Source: an uncultured Formosa sp. (GTDB taxonomy: Bacteria; Bacteroidota; Bacteroidia; Flavobacteriales; Flavobacteriaceae). Taken from it: a DNA stretch of 64,000 nt. Position 1 is the stretch's first letter. Every line of letters starts with the position of its first letter. A model generated the notes under the pieces. It was not told the origin of the DNA. It saw only the letters and a program-made list of their open reading frames with translations, and searched no databases. Below are positions 20,501-29,934 of the stretch, piece by piece. The position numbers and the translations under genes are program-made. Location of the stretch: the NCBI GenBank assembly GCA_913052445.1, contig CAJXDP010000001.1:123791-187790 (forward strand). The letters are read 5' to 3'.

Positions 20501-20863
20501 TCGAGCTGTTTCTTTAATAACCGAAAACGCTTCTGGCAAAATAGTTTCTAAGACTTCCTGAGTTTTAGTATACACATCATCCTTAAGGCTATCGATTTCT
20601 TGATATATTTCCTCTTTTCTGTCAATGTCTTCTGAAGTATCTGCTTCTAAATATAACTCAGAAATAGAGTTTTCTAGCGTTTTGCAAGAGTCAGTAATAG
20701 TAGTTTTAAATCCTTGTGTTTTGGATCTTAAAGCGTCATTGCTAAGTTCTTGAGTTGCGGCTTCAAATGTTTTTATTTTATTGACGATAGGCATGAGCGC
20801 CTTAACGTCTTGTTTGGATTTATCTCCAACGAATACTTTTAGTACCGAATTCAGTAAACTCAT
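17513..20863 (-). CDS. secA: Preprotein translocase subunit SecA
   Basis: 1116 aa; 'MHTGEGKTLVATLPVYLNAL', 'DEIDSVLIDDARTPLIISG', 'ATNMAGRGTDIKL'. Confidence 0.98.
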   Translation of the reverse strand: MSLLNSVLKVFVGDKSKQDVKALMPIVNKIKTFEAATQELSNDALRSKTQGFKTTITDSCKTLENSISELYLEADTSEDIDRKEEIYQEIDSLKDDVYTKTQEVLETILPEAFSVIKETARRFVNNTTIEVTASSYDRELSGTKDYITLKGEKAFWANSWDAAGKPITWDMVHYDVQLIGGVAMHQGKIAEMHTGEGKTLVATLPVYLNALTGKGVHLVTVNDYLAKRDSAWMAPIFQFHGLSVDCIDYHQPNSQERKNAYNADITYGTNNEFGFDYLRDNMAHATTDLVQRPHHYAIVDEIDSVLIDDARTPLIISGPIPQGDRHEFMELKPKVENIVGIQRKYLTGVLAEAKKMIASGDTKEGGFQLLRVFRGIPKNKALIKFLSEEGIKQLLQKTENFYMQDNNREMPKVDEELYYVIDEKNNQIELSDKGVEYLSGKDNPDFFVMPEIGMEISKIENQNLTTKKEAELKEELFREFGVKSERIHTLNQLLKAYALFEKDIQYVVMENKVMIVDEQTGRIMDGRRYSDGLHQAIEAKENVKIEAATQTFATVTLQNYFRMYRKLSGMTGTAVTEAGEFWEIYKLDVVEIPTNRPIARDDREDLVYKTKREKYNAVIDEVTNLSESGRPVLIGTTNVEISELLGKMLSIRKIPHNVLNAKLHKKEADIVAEAGQPGQVTIATNMAGRGTDIKLSDAVKAAGGLAIVGTERHDSRRVDRQLRGRAGRQGDPGSSQFYVSLEDNLMRLFGSERIAKMMDRMGLEEGEVIQHSMISKSIERAQKKVEENQFGVRKRLLEYDDVMNSQREVVYKRRYNALFGERLRVDLANMIYDTSEIISEDNKDNNDFKNFEFELIRYFSMSSPISSDEFSEMTPLEIAGKVYKTAFQHYITKMKRNAELAFPVIQNVYETQRDKFKRIVVPFTDGVKSLQVVTDLEKAYQTNGKQLVTDFEKNISLAIIDDAWKTHLRKMDELKQSVQLAVHEQKDPLLIYKFESFELFKSMIDQVNKEVISFLFKGEIPQETANTIQEAKSRRREKTQTSKENIPNLDERSAQSRAAGNTQGSQQIVETIVRDQPKIGRNDRVTIKHVMSGENKTVKYKQAEPLIAKGEWVLVN

Positions 20864-20904
20864 TTTAGGGTTTTATTTTAATGATCTTTAAATGTATAGA
20901 CAGC

Positions 20905-20912
20905 CAAAGATA
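20905..20912 (-). promoter_or_regulatory. -7-like box TATCTTTG upstream of secA
   Basis: TAnnTTTG on the minus strand about 41 nt before the secA start. Confidence 0.45.
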
Positions 20913-20948
20913 CAGTTTGTTGTTATTTTCTTTGTGAAATAAAGCAAA

Positions 20949-20974
20949 AAAAAAGTCTCAAATGAGACTTTTTT
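20949..20974 (-). terminator. Rho-independent terminator (symmetrical) after the DUF2795 gene
   Basis: AAAAAAGTCTCA-AA-TGAGACTTTTTT hairpin between DUF2795 and secA. Confidence 0.88.
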
Positions 20975-20992
20975 AAAATAATTTTTGAATTT

Positions 20993-21214
20993 TTAATATT
21001 CATCTTCATTCCAAAGATAATCTTCGTCTGAAGGATAGTCAGGCCAAATTTCCTGTATGGAGTCGTATGAGTCTCCTTCATCTTCAATTGCTTGAAGGTT
21101 TTCTACTACCTCTAATGGGGCACCTGTTCTTATAGAGTAATCTATTAATTCGTCTTTAGTAGCCGGCCAAGGGGCGTCACTAAGGAAAGATGCGAGTTCT
21201 AACGTCCAATACAT
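20993..21214 (-). CDS. DUF2795 domain-containing small protein
   Basis: 73 aa 'MYWTLELASFLSDAPWPATKDELIDYSIRTGAPLEVVENLQ'. Confidence 0.85.
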   Translation of the reverse strand: MYWTLELASFLSDAPWPATKDELIDYSIRTGAPLEVVENLQAIEDEGDSYDSIQEIWPDYPSDEDYLWNEDEY

Positions 21215-21365
21215 TTTTTAAACTATTTAATTTCTGCAAAAATAATTTTTTAGTTGAAAAATTCTAGTAAAAAAGCATTTATTTCGTCAATAATTTTATG
21301 AACGTTGTTAATTACGTCGTAAATTAAAATTTTTCACTCAGTAATTTGTAGAGTTTTATTTTTAA

Positions 21366-21938
21366 TTAGAAAGTTTTATTAGGGATCCATTTTATTTCTT
21401 CCGCACACAATTCTTTGGACAATTTCCGTGCCAGCACGAACAAGAAGTCAGATAGCCGATTTAAATAGATTAGAACTTCTGTCGAAACTGGCTGCTCAGA
21501 ATGGAGTTTTGTAGTGTTTCTCTCTGCACGACGACAAATACTTCTCGCTATGTGACAGTATGACACCGTTGTGTGACCGCCTGGCAATATAAAGTGGGTC
21601 AGTGTAGGTAAGGCCGCATTCATTGTATCTATAGTAGTTTCTAAAAAAGTAGTAGCTTCCGGTTTAATACTTGGGTTTTGAAAACGTTTCCCTTTAGAGC
21701 TTTGCTCAAGTGCAGGGTCCATAGCTAGGATTGCACCAATTGTAAATAGCTGTTCTTGTATATTAATCAGTCCTGATTTAGAGTCACTTGAAATTTCTTG
21801 ATCACGTATAAGACCCAAGTATGAGTTGAGTTCATCAACAGTTCCATAGCATTCGATTCTTAAATCGTGCTTTGGCAAACGGCTACCTCCAATAAGCCCC
21901 GTAGTACCGTTATCTCCTGTTTTTGTATAAATCTTCAT
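21366..21938 (-). CDS. Cob(I)yrinic acid a,c-diamide adenosyltransferase (PduO type)
   Basis: 'MKIYTKTGDNGTTGLIGGSRLPKHDLRIECYGTVDELNSYLG', 'RSICRRAERNT', 'YLNRLSDFLFVLAR'. Confidence 0.96.
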   Translation of the reverse strand: MKIYTKTGDNGTTGLIGGSRLPKHDLRIECYGTVDELNSYLGLIRDQEISSDSKSGLINIQEQLFTIGAILAMDPALEQSSKGKRFQNPSIKPEATTFLETTIDTMNAALPTLTHFILPGGHTTVSYCHIARSICRRAERNTTKLHSEQPVSTEVLIYLNRLSDFLFVLARKLSKELCAEEIKWIPNKTF

Positions 21939-21989
21939 TAGCTATTTTCTGCTCTAAAGTTAAAAGTAATATTATAAAACAGCAAAGTA

Positions 21990-22550
21990 TTAGAGCCTTA
22001 TTGTGAAATGTTCTTTGGGCTGTTCTGTTCTAAAAAATAATAAGCCCCAGTAAAAAGTATCTATAGAGACTGTAACGTCAGCGGATGATTTGAGCTGATT
22101 CCAGTTATCATAAAGGGCTTTACTTTTTCGTATTGAAGGAATTAAAACAAACGAATCGCGATGACATACTTTAAATAAGTCTAGAAGTTTGTAGTTGTTC
22201 ACTAGATTCATATCCACGTAAATAAGGCTAGGATTTTCAAAAATTAAACTTGAGAGATCCATTAGTTTCTCTATTGTATTGAATTTTTCACCATCAACAT
22301 GTAAACTTAAAGCACGTTCAAAAACAAGTGGGATAGAGGCAGCTAGGTAGCAGTGGTTATATTTTAAATACAGCCCCAAGCGTGCTAAAAATTGACTCTT
22401 TGAATCGTTTTTTGGAAATTGCTGAAATGCTCCGTTTGCACATCGGTTGTAAAAGCATTTTGTAATTAAATCATAAACAAAAGGGGAGTGGACTCCATGT
22501 TCATTTTTGGAATGCCACAAAAACCTAAAATATAAAAGCAGTTGATTCAA
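21990..22550 (-). CDS. Class I SAM methyltransferase-family protein, apparently degenerate
   Basis: N-terminal 'HGVHSPFVYDLITKCFYN' and C-terminal 'VTVSIDTFYWGLLFFRTEQPKEHFTIRL' match flavobacterial methyltransferase homologues as I recall them, but no glycine-rich motif I is present. Confidence 0.6.
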   Translation of the reverse strand: MNQLLLYFRFLWHSKNEHGVHSPFVYDLITKCFYNRCANGAFQQFPKNDSKSQFLARLGLYLKYNHCYLAASIPLVFERALSLHVDGEKFNTIEKLMDLSSLIFENPSLIYVDMNLVNNYKLLDLFKVCHRDSFVLIPSIRKSKALYDNWNQLKSSADVTVSIDTFYWGLLFFRTEQPKEHFTIRL

Positions 22551-24409
22551 TTCAGTTTTTCATTTAATTCTAACCATCTTAGCTCTTTATCTTCAATGAC
22601 TTGAAGCACCTTTTTTAAATTAGCGGAAAGCATTTCTATGGTGTCTATGCTAATGTCTTCTACCAAAAATTGAGACTCGAGTTCCTTTTTGTCAAACTCA
22701 AGCGATTTCAACTTGCTCTCAAGGTTCTTTAGCTCCTTATGCTCATTAAAACTTAGTTTGGTTTGCGATTGCTTTGGAGTGATTTTTTTATTAGTAGTGG
22801 CTAGTTTTTTTGGTTCTGAAGATACAGAAGTACTGTCTTCATAGGTTCTAAAATCTGAGTAATTTCCTGGGAAATCCTCCACCATGCCTTCGCCTCGAAA
22901 TACAAATAAATGATCCACAATCTTATCCATGAAATAACGGTCATGCGAAACAACAAGCAAGCAACCAGGGAAATCAAGTAAAAAGTTTTCTAAAACGTTA
23001 AGCGTCACAATATCTAAATCATTTGTGGGCTCATCGAGTATTAAGAAATTCGGGTTTTGTATTAAAACCGTACATAAGTAAAGACGTTTACGTTCACCAC
23101 CACTTAGTTTTTCAACAAAATCATATTGCTTTTTACGACTAAATAAAAAACGCTCCAATAATTGTTGGGCGCTAATCTGCTTGCCTTTCATTAGTGGGAT
23201 ATAGTCGCCGTAGTCCCTTACTACATCAATCACTTTTTGCATCGGTTTTGCTTTGATGCCGTCTTGTGTGTAATAACCAAACTTAATGGTTTCGCCTTGA
23301 ATAATTTTACCGCTATCGGGTTGAAGACCTCCAGTAATCATATTAAGAAAAGTTGATTTTCCAGTTCCATTCTTACCAATGATTCCAATGCGTTCTCCTC
23401 TTTGAAATACGTATTCGAATTTATCTAAAATTAATTTTTCGTCAAAGGCCTTGGAGACCTTGTAGATTTCCAAGATTTTACTTCCCAAACGCTCCATGTT
23501 AATCTCTAGTTGAATTTCATGGTCGTTTCGACGTTTGCTTGCTCGTTCTTTTATTTCATAAAAATCATCAATTCTTGACTTCGATTTGGTAGTTCGTGCT
23601 TTTGGTTGTCGACGCATCCATCCAAGTTCTTTTTTAAATAACTGCTTGGACTTGTTTGTTTCGATCGCTTCGCGCTCAATGCGTTCTTCCTTTTTCTCTA
23701 AGTAATAGGAGTAATTCCCCTTGTAATTGTAAATGCATCCTTCGTCTAATTCGATAATTTCGGAGCAGACTCGTTCCAAGAAATACCGGTCATGAGTCAC
23801 CATAAAAAGTGTGATATTTTCTTTTGCAAAAAAAGCTTCTAACCATTCAATCATTTCTAAATCTAAGTGGTTGGTAGGCTCATCTAAAATTAATAAATCT
23901 GGCTTGCTTAATAGCGTATTTGCCAGCGCCAAACGCTTTTGTTGCCCTCCAGACAGTTCACTTACCTTTTGATCTAAATCAACAAGTTTTAATTTAAAAA
24001 GTATTTGAGTGTATTGTGTTTCAAAGTCCCAAGCTTGGTAGCGCTCCATATCGTCAAAAGCGGTTTGATACAGCTTGCTATCTTCGGGGTTTTCAAGCGC
24101 TTGGTGATAGGTCTTAATAACGTTTAAAATCGGGTTGTCGGACTTTAAAATCGTTTCCTCCACGTTAAGAGACTGATCCAAAACAGGTTCTTGAGATAGG
24201 AACGTGGTTCTTAGGTCTTTCCGATAAATAATCTGTCCTGAGTCGGGAGTGTCTTTTCCAGAAAGGATATTTAAAATGGTTGTTTTTCCAGTTCCGTTTT
24301 TGGCGACAAATGCTATTTTTTGGTCTTTATGAATACTAAAAGAAAGGTTTTCAAAAAGACTGAGTTCGCCGTATGACTTCGATATATTTTCAACGTTGAG
24401 GTAATTCAA
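22547..24409 (-). CDS. ABC-F family ATP-binding protein (Uup-like)
   Basis: 620 aa with two ABC domains (GTGKTTILN / LSGGQQKRLALA; GTGKSTFLN / LSGGERKRLYL) and a C-terminal coiled coil. Confidence 0.95.
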   Translation of the reverse strand: MNYLNVENISKSYGELSLFENLSFSIHKDQKIAFVAKNGTGKTTILNILSGKDTPDSGQIIYRKDLRTTFLSQEPVLDQSLNVEETILKSDNPILNVIKTYHQALENPEDSKLYQTAFDDMERYQAWDFETQYTQILFKLKLVDLDQKVSELSGGQQKRLALANTLLSKPDLLILDEPTNHLDLEMIEWLEAFFAKENITLFMVTHDRYFLERVCSEIIELDEGCIYNYKGNYSYYLEKKEERIEREAIETNKSKQLFKKELGWMRRQPKARTTKSKSRIDDFYEIKERASKRRNDHEIQLEINMERLGSKILEIYKVSKAFDEKLILDKFEYVFQRGERIGIIGKNGTGKSTFLNMITGGLQPDSGKIIQGETIKFGYYTQDGIKAKPMQKVIDVVRDYGDYIPLMKGKQISAQQLLERFLFSRKKQYDFVEKLSGGERKRLYLCTVLIQNPNFLILDEPTNDLDIVTLNVLENFLLDFPGCLLVVSHDRYFMDKIVDHLFVFRGEGMVEDFPGNYSDFRTYEDSTSVSSEPKKLATTNKKITPKQSQTKLSFNEHKELKNLESKLKSLEFDKKELESQFLVEDISIDTIEMLSANLKKVLQVIEDKELRWLELNEKLN

Positions 24410-24436
24410 AATTTTGTTTTTGCAAATAAAGGTTAA

Positions 24437-25615
24437 TTATACACGAATTGCCTTGTTGAAATGACGAATTAAAAATAAATATCGTACTCCAATAGCAATT
24501 AGAATAGGGATCAAGCCAATCGCAAAGGATTGAACACCGGTCATCCAATGCAGTAACATCAGAGATAAAAGGATGGTTAGAAATACGATGTATTTAATGC
24601 CTCGATTGTTTAGGCGTGTTTTTAAAATAGAAGGAATAAAAAGAAGATTTGCGGCAAATGCCCATAACAAATTATAGTTGTTCGCTGTTGCCGTATGATC
24701 TGTGGCAAACCATAACATCAGAATAACAAGTCCTATAATCCCTGTAGTGGCAAATAAAATTACATCTAACCATTTACTTCGTTTATTGTTCTTGTTGTCT
24801 TTAAAGGTTACAAAAAGCATAATAAATGCGACTAATGATAAAATGACAATAGGGCTGCCAAATCCTTCAGAAGTTTTAACAAAAGTAGTAGGTGTCAGAA
24901 TTTTTAATTTTTTAACAAGCTTTAACTCTTTTGATTCCACTTGAGCATTTTCAAGAAGCAGGTAAAGGTATTTTGGTAAAAAGAGATGTTCCTTTACACT
25001 TGCTAACTGGTCAATTTTTGATCCTAAGGCTACATCAATCCCTAGGCTTCCCCAAGAGTTTTGATTTAAGTCTGAACGGATTAAGTTTCTAAACGTTTGT
25101 TGCTTGAAACTGCTAGGTGGGTTGTAGGAAATTTGTTCTCCTAAAACGGTCTCAATAGCATCTGTGATTTTATTCGCACAATTGTTGTAGAAAAAATCAT
25201 AAGGATACGCTTGGTTTTCAGGCTTGTTATTTTCTCTTAAAAAGTAATAAAAGGCCGTTTTCTGTTCGATGCTTAAGTTCAGCTGTTGCTCTTGAACACT
25301 TCTGTTTTGGTATTCGTAAAACGATAAAAAGTCATCAAAGGCAGTGCGTCCAAGCATATAATCAAGTTTACCTTGAGCAAAATTCAAATAAAATCCTTCA
25401 GCTTCAAAGTTATATCGTCCGTAATCAAACACCACATCGAAGTTATATAATGGGTCTTTGACTCGAACGGCACTGTGTCCAAATGAATCGTTTAACAAAT
25501 GCCCAGGTCCAATAGTTAAAACACTAATTTCTGAAGCGTCTGTTAGCTGAATCTGCGCGCTCGAGGACAGCGAAAGCAGTAAAATGAGTAGAGTAGTTAC
25601 GTTTTTTAATATCAT
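24437..25615 (-). CDS. DUF4105 / Lnb N-terminal-type membrane protein
   Basis: Signal peptide, 'LLNDSFGHSAVRVKDPLYNFDVVFDYGRYNFEAEGFYLNFAQGKLDYMLG', 'YDFFYNNCANKITDAIE', C-terminal TM helices. Confidence 0.85.
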   Translation of the reverse strand: MILKNVTTLLILLLSLSSSAQIQLTDASEISVLTIGPGHLLNDSFGHSAVRVKDPLYNFDVVFDYGRYNFEAEGFYLNFAQGKLDYMLGRTAFDDFLSFYEYQNRSVQEQQLNLSIEQKTAFYYFLRENNKPENQAYPYDFFYNNCANKITDAIETVLGEQISYNPPSSFKQQTFRNLIRSDLNQNSWGSLGIDVALGSKIDQLASVKEHLFLPKYLYLLLENAQVESKELKLVKKLKILTPTTFVKTSEGFGSPIVILSLVAFIMLFVTFKDNKNNKRSKWLDVILFATTGIIGLVILMLWFATDHTATANNYNLLWAFAANLLFIPSILKTRLNNRGIKYIVFLTILLSLMLLHWMTGVQSFAIGLIPILIAIGVRYLFLIRHFNKAIRV

Positions 25616-26682
25616 TATCTAAAAATACTTAAATCAATTTTGAGTGAAAACACATTAGAATACAAAGCAGCACTTTGATCGCCTATATCAGTAAAAGCGT
25701 AGTCTAAATAGATGCCATTGTATTTAAACCCAACTCCAAAATTAGGTTGAAATGTTAGAGATTCTGAGTTGTCAATTTGTAATTCATTTTGAAAATTGCC
25801 AACACCTCCTCTTAAAAATACAGTATTTGTATACCCAAACTCAAATCCAACAGACGGGTTAATGCTCACTAATGAGGAGGAGATAATGTCATTGTTTTGT
25901 TCAAATCGAGCAATTAAATCCACTTCTGCTCTTAGTGTATAGTCGTAATTAAATGTAAAAAATTTAGACATCCCAAATTGTAATTTCGGCAGGGTCAGTT
26001 CAGTTGTTTCAGGCGCTTCTTGGTTCTCGCCTGGAATTGCATTTTGTATATCTAGTAACCGCGCTTCGTCAATTGCCCAAGAATTGAAAGTAGTTGTTAT
26101 ATCTCTTGTCATTAATCCGAATTTCCAATCATTGGATTTAAACTGAATTCCAAGATCAAATCCAAATCCCCAAGAAGTAGCAAAGTCACCAATAATACGA
26201 CGTATTACTTTTGCATTCACTCCATAATTCCAACCTCTAACAGGGAGTTTTCTAGCAAAAGAAAATGTAAATCCGTAGTCGGCAGTAGAAAATAAATTAA
26301 TACGGTCGTAATTAACGACTCCTTGTTGATCGATTAAGTTAGTAGTATCTAGAATATCATCGACTCCAAATCGAATTAAAGAAATCCCTATCGCAGTTTG
26401 TTCGTCTAATGGCATGGCAAAAGCCACATAATTATAATTGGCAATGTCTGCAAAATAACTAGAATGCATTAACGCTATTTGCCTGTCATCAATGTGCACA
26501 AGACCAGCGGGATTCCAATAGGCAGAATTGACATCTTGAGAAGATGCTACTACGGCATTACTCATACCTAAAGCGGCTGCATCTACTCCAATATTCATAA
26601 ATTCGTTTGAATATTTTCGTGCAGTTTGTGCCTCAGTAAATAGAGGTACAAAAAGAAATAAGATTATTTTTAAGATTTGCAA
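25615..26682 (-). CDS. PorV/PorQ family outer-membrane protein
   Basis: Signal peptide; 'FMNIGVDAAALGMSNAVVASSQDVNSAYWNPAGL' hallmark; beta-barrel pattern. Confidence 0.88.
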   Translation of the reverse strand: MQILKIILFLFVPLFTEAQTARKYSNEFMNIGVDAAALGMSNAVVASSQDVNSAYWNPAGLVHIDDRQIALMHSSYFADIANYNYVAFAMPLDEQTAIGISLIRFGVDDILDTTNLIDQQGVVNYDRINLFSTADYGFTFSFARKLPVRGWNYGVNAKVIRRIIGDFATSWGFGFDLGIQFKSNDWKFGLMTRDITTTFNSWAIDEARLLDIQNAIPGENQEAPETTELTLPKLQFGMSKFFTFNYDYTLRAEVDLIARFEQNNDIISSSLVSINPSVGFEFGYTNTVFLRGGVGNFQNELQIDNSESLTFQPNFGVGFKYNGIYLDYAFTDIGDQSAALYSNVFSLKIDLSIFR

Positions 26683-26796
26683 TGGCTTTTATTCTGGTAG
26701 ACATTATTATAAAACTCTGTTTTTTTTTAGATATTGTTGTTTATTTACGTAAAACAAAAATAGTTTATTATTTTTACTAATTAATTACAAATTAGC

Positions 26797-27492
26797 GTGA
26801 AAGCATATATACCTAATTTTATAACTTTATTAAATTTATTCTCAGGATGTATCGCTGTGATATTTGCTGTAAATGGGGATATGAAATATACTGCATTGTT
26901 TGTTTTTGTGGGCATATTCTTTGATTTTTTTGATGGTTTATTTGCGCGTAAGTTAAAGGTTCAGAGTGAATTAGGAGTGCAATTAGATTCTTTGGCAGAC
27001 ATGATTACTAGTGGGCTTGTTCCTGGATTAGTACTTTATCATTTAATCGGCCTTACCCCTAAGTTCTCTTGGGATACCATTACGCTTTTTCCTTATTTTG
27101 GATTGCTAGTTACCCTTGCTTCTGCATACAGATTAGCTAAGTTTAATATTTCTAACAATATTTCAGACTCTTTTATTGGATTGCCAACTCCGGCAAATAC
27201 GCTATTGATTATCTCCCTACCACTAATACTAGAATACCAATCAAATGACTCGATTAATGCACTTTTTTTAAATCCATGGTTTTTAATTATAATTACTCTA
27301 ATAAGTTGTTATTTGCTAAATGCGCCTATTAAGTTGATTGCGTTAAAGTTTAAAAACTGGAGTTTTAAAGATAATATGTACAGGTATCTATTAGTCTTAT
27401 CAGCTTTAGTCTTACTTTTTTTCTTTCAGTTTTCTGGAATTCCACTGGTTATTATTGGTTATGTGGTTTTGTCAGTAATTTCTAACAAATAA
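26797..27492 (+). CDS. pssA: CDP-diacylglycerol--serine O-phosphatidyltransferase (GTG start)
   Basis: 'IPNFITLLNLFSGCIAVIFA', CDP-alcohol phosphotransferase motif 'DFFDGLFARKLKVQSELGVQLDSLADM'. Confidence 0.93.
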   Translation: MKAYIPNFITLLNLFSGCIAVIFAVNGDMKYTALFVFVGIFFDFFDGLFARKLKVQSELGVQLDSLADMITSGLVPGLVLYHLIGLTPKFSWDTITLFPYFGLLVTLASAYRLAKFNISNNISDSFIGLPTPANTLLIISLPLILEYQSNDSINALFLNPWFLIIITLISCYLLNAPIKLIALKFKNWSFKDNMYRYLLVLSALVLLFFFQFSGIPLVIIGYVVLSVISNK

Positions 27493-27502
27493 CATAAGTT
27501 AT

Positions 27503-28390
27503 ATGGCTTCTGGCTTCTTTGCGCTTCTTGATGATATTGGTGTTCTTATGGATGATGTACTTGTTATGAGTAAAATATCCGCTAAAAAAACAGCCGGTAT
27601 ACTTGCAGATGATTTGGCAGTTAATGCGGAAAAAGCATCTGGATTTTCATCATCTCGAGAACTTCCTGTGTTGTGGGCTATCACTAAAGGCTCCTTTTTA
27701 AATAAACTAATTATTTTGCCTTTCGTTTTTTTGTTGAGTGCTTTTTTACCTTCAGTGATTTTAGTAGTGCTTGTAGCTGGAGGTGTCTATTTAGCCTTTG
27801 AAGGGGTAGAGAAAATTGCAGATTATTTTTTTCCACACAATACAGCATACCTTAATCCCAAATCGGAGGTGCTTTCAGAACAAGCTCTATTTAATTTAGA
27901 AACTAAGAAAATAAAGTCTGCTGTTTTAACCGATTTCATTCTCTCTATTGAGATTATTATTATTGCCCTAGGTACAGTTGTTAACGAATCTATAGGAATG
28001 AAGTTAGCGGTAGTAACTATTATTTCTATGGTAGCTACGGCTGGCGTGTATGGAATGGTAGGGCTTATTGTACGAATGGATGATTTGGGTTATAAGCTTG
28101 TTAAGTTGAGTAAGGGTCGAAAAAATAGTTTGTATTTTATAGGGATGGGATTGGTAAATGCTTTACCACTTGTCATCAAGTCTTTGTCGTTCGTAGGAAC
28201 TGTAGCTTTATTATTAGTTTCAGGTGGGATTTTTGTACATAATGTCTCCTTTTTTCATCACTTTCTAGATGGAGTTCCGAGCGTACTAAAAGATTTAATA
28301 ATCGGAGCTTCTGTTGGAATACTAACGTTATTTGTTGTGAAGTTATTTAAGAAAATTTATGATACAATCTTCAAGTCTAGAAAGTCTTAA
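27503..28390 (+). CDS. DUF808 domain-containing inner membrane protein
   Basis: '[64 protein letters not shown]' is typical of DUF808. Confidence 0.93.
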   Translation: MASGFFALLDDIGVLMDDVLVMSKISAKKTAGILADDLAVNAEKASGFSSSRELPVLWAITKGSFLNKLIILPFVFLLSAFLPSVILVVLVAGGVYLAFEGVEKIADYFFPHNTAYLNPKSEVLSEQALFNLETKKIKSAVLTDFILSIEIIIIALGTVVNESIGMKLAVVTIISMVATAGVYGMVGLIVRMDDLGYKLVKLSKGRKNSLYFIGMGLVNALPLVIKSLSFVGTVALLLVSGGIFVHNVSFFHHFLDGVPSVLKDLIIGASVGILTLFVVKLFKKIYDTIFKSRKS

Positions 28391-29127
28391 AATTCTAATT
28401 TTTTCTTACGAAGTTCAAAATTCTGTCCAAGATAAACTTTCCTTACCATTTCGTCATTTGCTAAATCTTCGGGTTTACCAGCTTTTAGGATGCTGCCTTC
28501 AAACATTAAATATGTACGATCTGTAATTGCCAATGTTTCTTGAACGTTATGATCTGTGATTAGAATTCCAATATTTTTTTTAGTAAGTTTAGCTATAATT
28601 CGTTGAATGTCTTCAACCGCTACTGGATCAACTCCTGCAAAAGGTTCATCTAGCAAAATAAAACTAGGATCTGTTGCCAAAGCTCTCGCGATTTCAGTAC
28701 GCCTTCTTTCGCCTCCAGATAATAAATCTCCTCTGCTTTTTCGAATGTGACCAAGACTAAACTCATCAATCAATAACTCCATTTTATCAAGCTGTTCTTT
28801 TTTTGACAATTTGGTCATTTGAAGTACACTTAAAATATTATCTTCAATATTTAGTTTTCGAAATACTGAAGCTTCTTGAGCAAGATATCCAATACCACTT
28901 TGCGCTCTTTTGTACATTGGATACGAAGTTATTTCTTTATCATCTAAATAGATGGCACCTCCATTGGGTTTTATCAATCCAACAGCCATGTAAAAAGAGG
29001 TTGTTTTTCCTGCTCCGTTAGGGCCAAGCAGTCCCACAATTTCACCTTGATTAACCTCAAGAGAAACATCTTTTACAACTTTCCGTCCATTATAGGACTT
29101 CATTAAATTCTGGACTCTTAGCTTCAT
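28387..29127 (-). CDS. lptB: LPS export ABC transporter ATP-binding protein
   Basis: 246 aa; '[31 protein letters not shown]', '[18 protein letters not shown]', '[17 protein letters not shown]'. Confidence 0.95.
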   Translation of the reverse strand: MKLRVQNLMKSYNGRKVVKDVSLEVNQGEIVGLLGPNGAGKTTSFYMAVGLIKPNGGAIYLDDKEITSYPMYKRAQSGIGYLAQEASVFRKLNIEDNILSVLQMTKLSKKEQLDKMELLIDEFSLGHIRKSRGDLLSGGERRRTEIARALATDPSFILLDEPFAGVDPVAVEDIQRIIAKLTKKNIGILITDHNVQETLAITDRTYLMFEGSILKAGKPEDLANDEMVRKVYLGQNFELRKKKLEF

Positions 29128-29131
29128 AAGA

Positions 29132-29932
29132 TCATTTTCTTTTCTGGTTTCTTAATACAATTTTTGAAATAAGTATACTTACTTGGTAAAGCACGATTAC
29201 TGGGATTGCAACGATAACCTGGCTCGCAACATCTGGAGGGGTAATGATAGCGGCAAAAATTAAAACAATAACCAAAGCATACTTTCTATTTTTTTTGAGA
29301 AACTCAGGAGTGACTAATCCAATTTTAGTTAGAAAATAGATAATTATAGGTAATTCAAATATTAGCCCAGAAGCTAGGGTAGATGCTCTAATAAGCCCTA
29401 TGTAAGAGTTTAAATCAAAATCGTTGTGTACAACATCTGCTACTGAGTAAGTTCCTAAAAAGTTTATAGATAGTGGGCAAACAATGTAGTAACCAAATAG
29501 AACCCCAATAAAAAATAAAATTGAAGAAATGAAAATAAAACCTCTTGAGCTGTTTTTTTCTTTGTAGTGCAAACCTGGGCTTATGAATTTCCAGAACTGA
29601 TAAATAACATAAGGGAAGGCTATTATAAAACCAAAGGTAATAGAGGTCCAGATGTGAGCGGAAAACTGACCAGCCATAGTCCGACTTTGTACTTCAAAAT
29701 CGAAGTTGGTGTTACAAAAACTTTCAAATCCCATGAGTCGAGACGCATTGCACAGTAACTCATAGGTAAAAAAGTCAGCTTTAGTAGGTCCAAATATTAA
29801 AACATCAAATAAAAAACCTTTTGCTAAAAAAGCGATGGTTGATGCTACTATTATGGCAGCTGAAGCTTTTATAACATGCCATCTCAGTTCTTCCAGATGG
29901 TCTAAAAAAGACATTTCTTTTTCTTGTACCAT
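29132..29932 (-). CDS. tatC: Sec-independent protein translocase TatC
   Basis: '[17 protein letters not shown]', six TM helices. Confidence 0.96.
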   Translation of the reverse strand: MVQEKEMSFLDHLEELRWHVIKASAAIIVASTIAFLAKGFLFDVLIFGPTKADFFTYELLCNASRLMGFESFCNTNFDFEVQSRTMAGQFSAHIWTSITFGFIIAFPYVIYQFWKFISPGLHYKEKNSSRGFIFISSILFFIGVLFGYYIVCPLSINFLGTYSVADVVHNDFDLNSYIGLIRASTLASGLIFELPIIIYFLTKIGLVTPEFLKKNRKYALVIVLIFAAIITPPDVASQVIVAIPVIVLYQVSILISKIVLRNQKRK

Positions 29933-29934
29933 AA

